Positions 1-6,619 of a stretch of DNA of 7,227 bases are shown here, one piece after another. How positions within the stretch are numbered: position 1 is the stretch's first letter; every line of letters starts with the position of its first letter. Under the pieces are notes generated by a model. That model was given only the letters and a program-made list of their open reading frames with translations. It made no database searches and was not told where the DNA came from. The stretch spans positions 1-7,227 of the forward strand of contig JAQWAN010000105.1 in assembly GCA_028707655.1 (NCBI GenBank), given 5' to 3'. This stretch comes from Bacteroidaceae bacterium. Lineage in GTDB: Bacteria; Bacteroidota; Bacteroidia; Bacteroidales; Bacteroidaceae. A program made the position numbers and the translations under genes.

Positions 1-485
1 TAAGTACTCTTTTTGAATCACTTGGCGTTGCAACACATTTTACTAGCGATGGCGTGGTTTTGAAAAAGACGACTGTTCGTTGCTCTGCTATGCATTACAA
101 TTTTATAGACCAACCCGATTTAGCGCAAACCTTTGTGGTTTGCTGTGCTTTGTTGCAAATACCTTTTCGATTTACTGGTTTACGGAGTTTAAAAATTAAA
201 GAAACGGACCGAATTGTTGCTCTTATCACGGAGATGCGAAAAATGGGCTACTCTCTATTGGAAGAGGATGGCGGCGTTTTGTCTTGGTCTGGAAAACGTA
301 CGGCAGCTGAAAATGCGATTGTTTTTGATACCTACGAAGACCATAGAATGGCAATGGCTTTAGCTCCTGCTTCCTTTTGTGTAGATGGAATACGTATTAA
401 CAACCCAGAGGTTGTCTCTAAGTCTTACCCTACTTATTGGGACGATTTGAAAAAGATTGGTTTTCATATAACGAAGGAGTTATAA
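1..485 (+). CDS. aroA: 3-phosphoshikimate 1-carboxyvinyltransferase (EPSP synthase), C-terminal part
   Basis: This cytoplasmic enzyme of the shikimate pathway transfers the enolpyruvyl group of PEP to shikimate-3-phosphate. The gene is cut by the left edge. The reading frame is open from base 3 (AGT) to the TAA at 483-485, giving 160 visible residues, roughly the last 40% of a protein usually about 410-430 residues long. Family motifs appear in the right order: PDLAQTF (117-137), whose Asp matches the catalytic Asp of E. coli AroA (D313); KETDR (198-212), with the PEP/phosphate-binding Lys, Glu and Arg; DHRMAM (339-356); and the C-terminal SKSYPTYW (417-440), whose Lys matches E. coli K411. 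All are intact, so the visible part looks functional. The GTG at 54 is an internal Val codon, not the start, because conserved sequence continues upstream of it. The gene converges on mutB, and a shared terminator follows 12 bases after the stop. Confidence 0.95.
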   Translation, partial: STLFESLGVATHFTSDGVVLKKTTVRCSAMHYNFIDQPDLAQTFVVCCALLQIPFRFTGLRSLKIKETDRIVALITEMRKMGYSLLEEDGGVLSWSGKRTAAENAIVFDTYEDHRMAMALAPASFCVDGIRINNPEVVSKSYPTYWDDLKKIGFHITKEL

Positions 486-497
486 ACGATAGGATAT

Positions 498-536
498 AAA
501 AAAAGACGGCTACTTATTTAAGTAGCCGTCTTTTTT
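498..536. terminator. Bidirectional rho-independent terminator between aroA and mutB
   Basis: An 11-bp perfect stem (505-515 with 520-530, containing GACGGCTACTT and its complement) closes a 4-base loop. A run of A's (498-504) precedes the stem and a run of six T's (531-536) follows it, so on either strand the hairpin is followed by a U-tract. The A and T runs also pair and extend the stem. It lies 12 bases after the aroA stop and 18 bases beyond the mutB stop, the expected place for one element to end two converging transcripts. Confidence 0.93.
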
Positions 537-554
537 ATATATAAGAATAGTAAT

Positions 555-2705
555 CTACTCAGCTTCGTCTAGCAAGATTTCTAGAATCTGGCAAGCTGCT
601 TTAGCTACCGATGATCCAGGACCAAAGATTGCTGCTACACCTGCTTTGTATAAGAAATCATAGTCTTGTGCAGGAATAACTCCTCCAGCAATAATAATGA
701 TATCTTCTCTACCCAGTTTTGTTAGTTCTTCAATGATTTGTGGAATCAAAGTTTTGTGACCCGCTGCTAAAGATGAAATACCTACAACATTAACATCGTT
801 TTCTACAGCTTCTCGTGCTGCTTCTGCTGGAGTCTGGAACAAAGGTCCCATATCCACGTCAAAGCCACAATCGGCATAACCTGTTGCTACAACTTTAGCT
901 CCACGGTCGTGACCATCTTGACCCATTTTAGCGATCATGATACGTGGACGACGACCCTCTTTCTTGGCAAATTTTTCGGTTAGTTCGCATGCTTTAGCGA
1001 AATTTGCATCTTTCTTACTTTCTGATGAATACACGCCTGATATGGTTCTAATGATTGCTTTATATCTACCTACCACCTTCTCGCATGCATCTGAGATCTC
1101 ACCAAGTGTAGCACGTACACGAGCAGCTTCTACAGCTAACTCTAGTAGGTTACCCTCTTTTGTCTCAACGCATTTTGTGATAGCATCTAATGCTGCTTGT
1201 ACCTCTGCATCGTTTCTTTTCTCGCGTAAACGTTTTAGGCCTTCTACTTGCTCAACACGTACAGCGGTGTTATCGATCTCTAAGATGTCGATAGGATCTT
1301 CTTTCTCTAATCGGTATTTGTTGGTTCCCACAATTGTTTGTGCACCAGAGTCAATACGAGCTTGTGTTCGTGCTGCTGCCTCTTCAATACGCATTTTTGG
1401 AAGACCTGTCTCAATTGCTTTGGCCATTCCACCTAGTTTCTCAACCTCTTGGATGAGATCCCATGCTTTATGTGTCAAATCGTTTGTTAAAGATTCTACA
1501 TAGAAAGATCCGCCCCATGGGTCGATTTCTTTACATATGTTGGTTTCCTCTTGAATATAAATCTGAGTGTTACGTGCAATACGTGCAGAAAAATCAGTTG
1601 GTAGAGCAATAGCTTCATCTAAAGCATTGGTATGCAACGATTGTGTATGACCAAGAGCTGCTGCCATGGCTTCAATACAAGTACGTCCCACGTTATTAAA
1701 GGGATCTTGCTCGGTGAGCGACCATCCTGAAGTTTGTGAGTGTGTACGTAATGCTAGTGATTTAGGATTCTTAGGATTGAATTGTTTTACAATCTTGGCC
1801 CATAACATACGTGCAGAACGCATCTTTGCTATCTCCATGAAGTGGTTGGTTCCAATAGCCCAGAAGAAGGACAAACGGGGTGCAAAAGCATCGATGTCAA
1901 TACCTGCTGCAACACCAGCACGTAAATATTCTAATCCATCTGCTAGTGTGTATGCTAATTCAATATCTGCGGTTGCACCTGCTTCTTGCATGTGATATCC
2001 AGAAATAGAAATAGAATTGAACTTAGGCATCTTCTGAGAGGTGTATTCAAAGATATCAGAGATGATTTTCATGGAAAATGCTGGTGGATAGATGTAAGTG
2101 TTACGTACCATGAATTCTTTTAGAATATCATTTTGAATGGTTCCAGCCATCTCCTCTAACTTAGCACCTTGCTCTAAACCTGCACTAATGTAGAAAGCCA
2201 AAATAGGTAAAACGGCACCGTTCATAGTCATGGATACAGACATCTTGTTCAATGGAATACCATCAAAAAGAACTTTCATGTTTTCTGTAGAACAGATAGA
2301 TACACCCGCTTTACCAACATCTCCTACCACACGTTTATGATCTGGGTCATATCCACGATGGGTTGGAAGGTCAAAAGCTACGGATAAACCTTTTTGTCCG
2401 GAAGCTAAGTTTCTGCGGTAGAAAGCATTGGATTCTTCTGCTGTTGAAAAACCTGCATATTGACGGATAGTCCATGGACGGAAAGCGTACATCATGGAGT
2501 AGGGGCAGCGTAGAAAGGGAGGTGTACCAGCAGAATAATCGAGGTGTTCCATACCTTCTAAATCCTCTTTGGTATACACTGGTTTCACGCAAATTTGTTC
2601 GGCCGTTTTCCAACTGCTGATAACTTTATTCTCTTTTTGCCAATCTTTGCCGTTTTGTGCTTTTATGCCAGCAAAGACGTCTATGTTATTAAATTTTTGT
2701 CTCAT
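555..2705 (-). CDS. mutB: Methylmalonyl-CoA mutase, large (catalytic) subunit
   Basis: Adenosylcobalamin-dependent enzyme that interconverts succinyl-CoA and methylmalonyl-CoA by a radical rearrangement. It acts in the cytoplasm as a heterodimer with MutA. At 716 residues it has the normal family length. Residues about 35-550 form the substrate-binding TIM barrel. The TIRQYAGF motif supplies Y83 (Y89 of the Propionibacterium enzyme); R201 matches R207 and Y237-H238 match Y243-H244, with a constant offset of six. Residues about 585-716 form the B12-binding Rossmann domain, with DGHDRG at 597-602; H599 is the lower axial cobalt ligand. The GGV at 674-676 is typical of the domain's later loops. 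All key residues are present, so the subunit should be active. The ATG at 2703-2705 starts 8 bases after the mutA stop, consistent with co-transcription. No Shine-Dalgarno sequence is visible. MutB is the last gene of the operon. The same gene type is called scpA/sbm in E. coli or mcmA elsewhere. Confidence 0.97.
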   Translation of the reverse strand: MRQKFNNIDVFAGIKAQNGKDWQKENKVISSWKTAEQICVKPVYTKEDLEGMEHLDYSAGTPPFLRCPYSMMYAFRPWTIRQYAGFSTAEESNAFYRRNLASGQKGLSVAFDLPTHRGYDPDHKRVVGDVGKAGVSICSTENMKVLFDGIPLNKMSVSMTMNGAVLPILAFYISAGLEQGAKLEEMAGTIQNDILKEFMVRNTYIYPPAFSMKIISDIFEYTSQKMPKFNSISISGYHMQEAGATADIELAYTLADGLEYLRAGVAAGIDIDAFAPRLSFFWAIGTNHFMEIAKMRSARMLWAKIVKQFNPKNPKSLALRTHSQTSGWSLTEQDPFNNVGRTCIEAMAAALGHTQSLHTNALDEAIALPTDFSARIARNTQIYIQEETNICKEIDPWGGSFYVESLTNDLTHKAWDLIQEVEKLGGMAKAIETGLPKMRIEEAAARTQARIDSGAQTIVGTNKYRLEKEDPIDILEIDNTAVRVEQVEGLKRLREKRNDAEVQAALDAITKCVETKEGNLLELAVEAARVRATLGEISDACEKVVGRYKAIIRTISGVYSSESKKDANFAKACELTEKFAKKEGRRPRIMIAKMGQDGHDRGAKVVATGYADCGFDVDMGPLFQTPAEAAREAVENDVNVVGISSLAAGHKTLIPQIIEELTKLGREDIIIIAGGVIPAQDYDFLYKAGVAAIFGPGSSVAKAACQILEILLDEAE

Positions 2706-2713
2706 TGTTTTGC

Positions 2714-4582
2714 TTACTTAATTCCTAACTTTGCATTCAATTCTCTTAATGTATCGAGTACATTTACACGCACATGAATAAAATTGTCTATTCCTGCTGC
2801 TTTTAGCTCTTCTGAACAAGCAGGAGCACCTGCTACAATAAAGAGAGCACGACCGTTAAGTGCTTTATAAGCAGGGATAGCATTTTCTGCATATTCAGCG
2901 TCGCTTGAACAGAGAACAACAATATCAGCTTTTGCTTGCATTGCGGCTTCTACTCCTTCTTCTACTGTTTTGAAACCTAAATTATCAATCACTTTGTATC
3001 CTGCGCATCCCAAGAAATTACATGCATATTGTGCACGTGCTTGACGCATGGTTAGATTACCAATGGTAAGCATAAATGCTACAGGTTCTTTTCCGGATTG
3101 TTCTGTTTGAATGCGAAGCGCTTCAAACTGACTAGCTGCACGTTGGAAGTTAAGTGTTTCAAAATCGGGTGCTGTTTCATTTTCTTGACAACAGCAAGCT
3201 TGACTTCTCTTTTCGCCAGCTTTCTCTGTGAAGTTAGGATATTGGTTTGTACCTAAAAGTACCTCTTTACGACGTGAGATATTTACCAAACGAGATTTTC
3301 CTGTTTCGTTAATAGCTTTTTGTACCTCACCAGCTACTACTGCTGCTAAGAAACCATCTTTCTCTTCCATAGAAAGGAATAGTTCCCATGCTTGTTTAAT
3401 GATAGAAGCTGTTAATGTCTCAATATAATAAGATCCTGCAGATGGGTCAATCACCTTATCAAAATGACTCTCCTCTTTTAATAGTAATTGTTGGTTGCGA
3501 GCAATTCGTTCCGAAAAATCATCCGATTCTTTGTACGTTTTGTCGAAAGGTAAAACAGTCATAGAGTGAACACCAGCTAGTGCTGCACTCATAGCTTCTG
3601 TCTGTGAACGCAATAAATTAACATGTGCATCAAATAAGGTCATGTTAAAGGTAGATGTTTCTGCATGAATCATCATCTTGCAAGCTTCTAGATAACACTC
3701 ACCAGTAGCACATTCAGTTGTATATGCTTTAACGATGTTAGCCCAAAGCATTCTAGCTGCTCTAAATTTAGCAATCTCCATGAAATAGTTAGAACTAATT
3801 CCAAAGTTAAATTTGATTCTTGTAGCAACTGCTGCAACGGTTAAACCAGCATCTGTTAAGAGATGTAGATATTCATTACCCCATGCAAGTGCGTATCCTA
3901 GTTCTTGTGAGATGTATGCTCCTGCGTTATTTAGTAATAAAGCATCTACGTGTATACAGCGATATTGAGGTAAATCAACTAAGCTGTCAATAAGCTCTTT
4001 TGCTGTTTGAACAAAGTCTTGGTTTTTCCCTTTTGTTAAAGAGTCAGCCATTGGGTCAAAATGAATTGAACCTTCTAACTTTTTCAAATCGTAGTTTTTC
4101 TCTTTGAAATAGCTTACTAACAATTGTGCTAGTTCTATGCTTTTTTCTTTTGCGGTAGAGAAATTTAATTCCACACATGTAGCATCAATGTCTTGTAGTA
4201 AATCTTCGATTAATGCTTTAGAAAGCGAAGAGCCACAGATGCTAAAACTAAGCGCATCTACACCCTTCATTAGAACGTTTAATGCTTTAGCATTGGCCTC
4301 TTTAGCATCTTTTACTTTGATGTCTTGACGAACAAGCCAGGTGTTGTCATTTTTCTTCGTACCTCTGATAAATGGAAATTCGCCAGGAAGAGCGTTTGTA
4401 GTTGTTAAATCCTTGATATCTTCCGAACGATAAAAAGGTTGAACATTAAATCCTTCATTGGTTTTCCAAACTAATTTCTTTTCAAAGTCGGCTCCTTTTA
4501 AATCGACGTTAATTTTTGCCAACCACTCTTTTGTAGTGACTGGAGCAAAATCAGAAAAGAGTTTTTCATTACTATCTGCCAT
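2714..4582 (-). CDS. mutA: Methylmalonyl-CoA mutase, small (non-catalytic) subunit
   Basis: Structural partner of MutB, 622 residues, the usual size for bacterial small subunits. The barrel region (about 15-450) keeps the family scaffold: NYFMEIAKFRAARMLW (265-280) closely parallels MutB 287-302, and DPSAGSYYIETL (379-390) parallels MutB DPWGGSFYVESL. The catalytic residues have been lost: by alignment the MutB Tyr-His pair becomes L215-L216. The C-terminal domain (about 498-622) has the B12-domain fold pattern, but DxHxxG is replaced (MutB H599 aligns with M512), so it cannot ligate cobalt in the usual way. This degeneracy is normal for MutA. The linker holds an unusual CCC triplet at 463-465. 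The ATG at 4580-4582 is followed by a good family N-terminus, with no better upstream start. It is the first gene of the mutA-mutB operon and is divergent from the transporter gene at 4840. Confidence 0.95.
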   Translation of the reverse strand: MADSNEKLFSDFAPVTTKEWLAKINVDLKGADFEKKLVWKTNEGFNVQPFYRSEDIKDLTTTNALPGEFPFIRGTKKNDNTWLVRQDIKVKDAKEANAKALNVLMKGVDALSFSICGSSLSKALIEDLLQDIDATCVELNFSTAKEKSIELAQLLVSYFKEKNYDLKKLEGSIHFDPMADSLTKGKNQDFVQTAKELIDSLVDLPQYRCIHVDALLLNNAGAYISQELGYALAWGNEYLHLLTDAGLTVAAVATRIKFNFGISSNYFMEIAKFRAARMLWANIVKAYTTECATGECYLEACKMMIHAETSTFNMTLFDAHVNLLRSQTEAMSAALAGVHSMTVLPFDKTYKESDDFSERIARNQQLLLKEESHFDKVIDPSAGSYYIETLTASIIKQAWELFLSMEEKDGFLAAVVAGEVQKAINETGKSRLVNISRRKEVLLGTNQYPNFTEKAGEKRSQACCCQENETAPDFETLNFQRAASQFEALRIQTEQSGKEPVAFMLTIGNLTMRQARAQYACNFLGCAGYKVIDNLGFKTVEEGVEAAMQAKADIVVLCSSDAEYAENAIPAYKALNGRALFIVAGAPACSEELKAAGIDNFIHVRVNVLDTLRELNAKLGIK

Positions 4583-4601
4583 AGTTTATATATAATTAGA
4601 T

Positions 4602-4614
4602 GAATAAATTATTC
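4602..4614. repeat. 13-bp palindrome in the mutA leader (possible operator)
   Basis: GAATAAATTATTC is a perfect inverted repeat (6-bp arms around a central A) 19 bases upstream of the mutA start codon, just downstream of where mutAB transcription might begin. It abuts and overlaps by two bases a second small inverted repeat (4613-4627; TCTTTT/AAAAGA arms with a 3-base loop). Its core, ATAAATTAT, recurs in a second palindrome at 6508-6520. It could be a site for a dimeric regulator, but the region is so AT-rich that chance is a real alternative. Confidence 0.3.
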
Positions 4615-4634
4615 TTTTTATAAAAGACAATCTA

Positions 4635-4642
4635 CAAATATA
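4635..4642 (-). promoter_or_regulatory. Candidate -7 element of the mutAB promoter
   Basis: On the - strand this reads TATATTTG, an exact match to the Bacteroidota sigma-ABfr -7 consensus TAnnTTTG. Transcription would begin around 4628-4630, giving a leader of about 45 bases before the mutA ATG. No convincing TTTG/TTG -33 element is seen at the expected 19-21-base spacing; that region reads as A/G-rich on the - strand. The promoter may be weak or activator-dependent, or the match may be chance. Confidence 0.45.
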
Positions 4643-4708
4643 CTTATTAACTCTAAAAAGTCTCTTTTTTTTAATGTTTTTAGTAACAGGATTTTGTTTT
4701 TTGCCCAA

Positions 4709-4728
4709 GAATCTCCTTAAATAGATTC
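4709..4728. repeat. Inverted repeat GAATCT-N8-AGATTC in the divergent promoter region
   Basis: Six-base perfect arms (4709-4714 and 4723-4728) are separated by 8 bases. The element lies between the two divergent start sites, about 64 bases upstream of the + strand -33 element and about 67 bases upstream of the - strand -7 element. The arrangement would suit a dimeric regulator acting on both promoters. There is no T-tract, so it is not a terminator. The function is inferred only. Confidence 0.25.
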
Positions 4729-4791
4729 ATTTTGCTATCTGTATATGACAAATAATAGCCCCTTTTAATGAAAAAAAAACTACAAAATGTA

Positions 4792-4821
4792 TTGATTTCT
4801 TTATGTTGTTGCGTACCTTTG
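4792..4821 (+). promoter_or_regulatory. Bacteroidota-type promoter of the transporter gene
   Basis: TTG at 4792-4794 serves as the -33 element, followed by a 19-base spacer and TACCTTTG at 4814-4821, an exact match to TAnnTTTG (-7). Both elements and their spacing fit the sigma-ABfr consensus of Bacteroides and relatives. The start of transcription should be near 4826, giving a very short leader of about 14 bases before the ATG at 4840. That leader is A-rich (AAAATTTAAAAAAGT), as is common for ribosome entry in this phylum. Confidence 0.8.
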
Positions 4822-4839
4822 CACAAAATTTAAAAAAGT

Positions 4840-6501
4840 ATGAGTTGGATTCAAGATTTATTGTATAATTCCTCTTCGATTGCGCATGTAGTGATGCTAT
4901 ATGCCTTTGTTATTTCGTTGGGAGTTTGGTTAGGACGTATTAAAATATTTGGTGTATCACTAGGGGTCACCTTTGTTTTATTTGTCGGTATTATTATGGG
5001 CCATTTTGGCTTTACGGCCGACCTCCCTTATCTACATTTTATAAAAGAGTTTGGCCTTATTTTATTCGTCTTTTGTATTGGACTTCAGGTAGGTCCCTCT
5101 TTCTTTTCCTCTTTTAAGCAGGGAGGAATGCGAATGAATGGTATAGCTGTTGGTATTGTTGCATTGAATATCGTGGTTGCTTTAATTCTCTACTATGTGT
5201 TAGATGGCAGAATTTCTCTTCCAATGATGATGGGTATCCTTTCTGGAGCTGTAACAAATACACCGGGGCTCGGTGCTGCACAAGAGGCATTACATCAGGT
5301 GTCTTATGCTGGTGAACCTATCGCTTTGGGATATGCTGTTGCTTATCCTTTGGGTGTTATTGGTATCATCTTGTCCATCATATTAATACGTTATATCTTC
5401 CGCGTAAATTTTGTTTCGGAATCCGATAACCTTACCGATGGGTCTGATAATGAACATACTAAGCCACACACCATGAGTCTTGAGATTAATAATCAAGCTC
5501 TTTTTGGTAAAACAATTGCTGAGGTACAAAATTTGATTGTTCGCCCATTTATTATTTCTCGTATGTTGCACAATGCACATGCTGTTATTCCTAAAGATGA
5601 TACGAAAATAGAATCGGGAGATAAGTTATATATATCCTGTTCTCGTAAAGATGCGGATGCAATTATGGCCTTTATGGGTGGTGTTGTAAAAGTAGATTGG
5701 GATAAACAGGATACTCCTTTTGTATCCCGCCGAATTTTAGTAACCAAGCCTGAAATGAACGGAAAAAGTTTAGGACAGTTAAAACTACGCGATTTATATG
5801 GTGCAAATGTTACCCGTGTTAACCGCTCTGGAGTCGATCTTTTTGCTGCTCCTCATCTCTCTCTCCAAGTTGGAGACCGTGTAACAGTAGTTGGTTCATT
5901 AGAGTCGCTTGAACGTTTAGCCGATGTAATGGGTAATTCCATGAAACGTCTTAATCAACCTAACATTGCCACTATTTTTATTGGTATCCTACTGGGTATT
6001 CTTTTTGGTAGTATTCCAGTATCATTAGGTATGCCTATTCCTGTTAAACTTGGCTTAGCAGGTGGTCCGTTAGTTGTTGCTATCCTTATATCTCGTTTTG
6101 GTTATAAACTTAATTTGATAACCTATACCACACAAAGTGCTAATTTAATGCTTCGTGAAATCGGTATTGTTTTATTCTTGGCTAGTGTTGGAATTGAGGC
6201 TGGTGCAAAATTCTTCGAAACAGTAGTACAAGGAGATGGATTGCTGTGGGTAGCTTGTGGTTTTATCATTACCATTATTCCATTACTGATAATGGGGTCT
6301 ATAGCTCGTGGTTATTTTAAAATGAATTACTTTATGCTAATGGGTTTGATGGCTGGTAGTTGTACCGATCCTCCCGCCTTAGCATATTCTACACAGTCGG
6401 TAGGAAACGATGCCCCTGCAGTTGGATATTCCACTGTTTATCCGTTGGTTATGTTTATGCGCGTCTTGTCCGTTCAGATAATTATCCTTCTTTTTTCGTG
6501 A
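4840..6501 (+). CDS. AspT/YidE-family membrane transporter (aspartate:alanine exchanger family) with two RCK_C-like domains
   Basis: Inner-membrane secondary transporter of the AAE family (TC 2.A.81); the substrate is unknown. It has 553 residues, the same length as E. coli YidE. The layout is the family's two-fold repeat. The N-terminal membrane half (about 15-185) has segments near 15-31, 40-55, 68-86, 101-120 and 165-187. A cytoplasmic middle (about 190-370) carries two RCK_C (TrkA-C) domains, roughly 212-285 and 294-368, each ending in a G-D-x-(L/V) strand (SGDKLYI at 259-265, VGDRVTV at 344-350). The C-terminal membrane half (about 375-552) follows. The duplication shows in matching signatures: SGAVTNTPGLGAAQEAL (135-151) with GYAVAYPLG, against AGSCTDPPALAYSTQSV (505-521) with GYSTVYPLV. 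RCK_C domains often bind ligands or nucleotides and may gate transport. Known relatives include AspT and the corynebacterial succinate exporter SucE1. The start is supported by the promoter 19 bases upstream. The gene is divergent from mutAB. Confidence 0.9.
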   Translation: MSWIQDLLYNSSSIAHVVMLYAFVISLGVWLGRIKIFGVSLGVTFVLFVGIIMGHFGFTADLPYLHFIKEFGLILFVFCIGLQVGPSFFSSFKQGGMRMNGIAVGIVALNIVVALILYYVLDGRISLPMMMGILSGAVTNTPGLGAAQEALHQVSYAGEPIALGYAVAYPLGVIGIILSIILIRYIFRVNFVSESDNLTDGSDNEHTKPHTMSLEINNQALFGKTIAEVQNLIVRPFIISRMLHNAHAVIPKDDTKIESGDKLYISCSRKDADAIMAFMGGVVKVDWDKQDTPFVSRRILVTKPEMNGKSLGQLKLRDLYGANVTRVNRSGVDLFAAPHLSLQVGDRVTVVGSLESLERLADVMGNSMKRLNQPNIATIFIGILLGILFGSIPVSLGMPIPVKLGLAGGPLVVAILISRFGYKLNLITYTTQSANLMLREIGIVLFLASVGIEAGAKFFETVVQGDGLLWVACGFIITIIPLLIMGSIARGYFKMNYFMLMGLMAGSCTDPPALAYSTQSVGNDAPAVGYSTVYPLVMFMRVLSVQIIILLFS

Positions 6502-6507
6502 AAATAA

Positions 6508-6520
6508 GTATAAATTATAC
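6508..6520. repeat. 13-bp palindrome after the transporter gene
   Basis: GTATAAATTATAC is a perfect inverted repeat (6-bp arms, central A) starting 7 bases after the transporter stop codon. It differs from the palindrome at 4602-4614 only at positions 2 and 12, and those changes compensate each other so that symmetry is kept. Without a T-tract it is not a terminator. It may be a protein-binding site or chance in AT-rich DNA. Confidence 0.3.
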
Positions 6521-6523
6521 AAA

Positions 6524-6551
6524 TAATACGTAATTTTATTGATTCGTATTA
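6524..6551. repeat. Inverted repeat TAATACG-N14-CGTATTA
   Basis: Seven-base perfect arms (6524-6530 and 6545-6551) flank a 14-base AT-rich spacer, upstream of the terminator-like hairpin and about 70 bases before the lipoprotein start. The arms are too far apart and too AT-rich for a strong hairpin. The geometry is more like an operator with half-sites about two helical turns apart. A possible -33 TTG (6539-6541) lies inside the spacer. Confidence 0.3.
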
Positions 6552-6565
6552 GGTAAATATGTAAA

Positions 6566-6612
6566 TTAGGCTCTGCTGTTACTCGTTAAAGTAATAGCAG
6601 AGCCTAAATTTT
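6566..6612 (+). terminator. Long hairpin, probable terminator of the transporter gene
   Basis: An 18-bp stem (6566-6583 with 6590-6607, perfect apart from one G-T pair at 6578/6595) closes a 6-base loop, CGTTAA. The lower stem is strong (AGGCTCTGCT with AGCAGAGCCT). Only a short TTTT (6609-6612) follows, so it is a strong hairpin with a modest U-tract. It begins 64 bases after the transporter stop. Its 3' arm ends only 12 bases before the lipoprotein ATG, so in any read-through transcript it would sit right against the translation start. Confidence 0.8.
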
Positions 6613-6619
6613 ATATGAT

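Noticed and set aside
54..485. A short independent gene starting at the GTG at 54
   Set aside because: The frame continues to the left edge with AroA-like sequence, so the GTG is an internal valine codon of a truncated aroA.
498..554. Expectation of meaB (the mutase chaperone GTPase) or epimerase downstream of mutB
   Set aside because: The mutB stop is followed directly by the terminator and the converging aroA, so the operon ends at mutB. These partners, if present, lie elsewhere.
937..1503. Open frame of 188 codons on the + strand inside mutB
   Set aside because: It lies entirely antisense to a highly conserved catalytic gene, has no recognisable family pattern and no promoter. It is a by-product of mutB codon use.
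1666..1995. Open frame of 109 codons on the + strand inside mutB
   Set aside because: Antisense to the conserved MutB barrel; its sequence shows no protein-like motif.
4583..4700. Cobalamin riboswitch upstream of the B12-dependent mutase
   Set aside because: The leader implied by the -7 element is only about 45 bases, the region is AT-rich, and no B12-box-like or multi-stem structure is visible on the - strand.
5383..5747. Two overlapping - strand open frames within the transporter gene
   Set aside because: Both are antisense to the RCK_C-domain region of a complete, well-supported gene.
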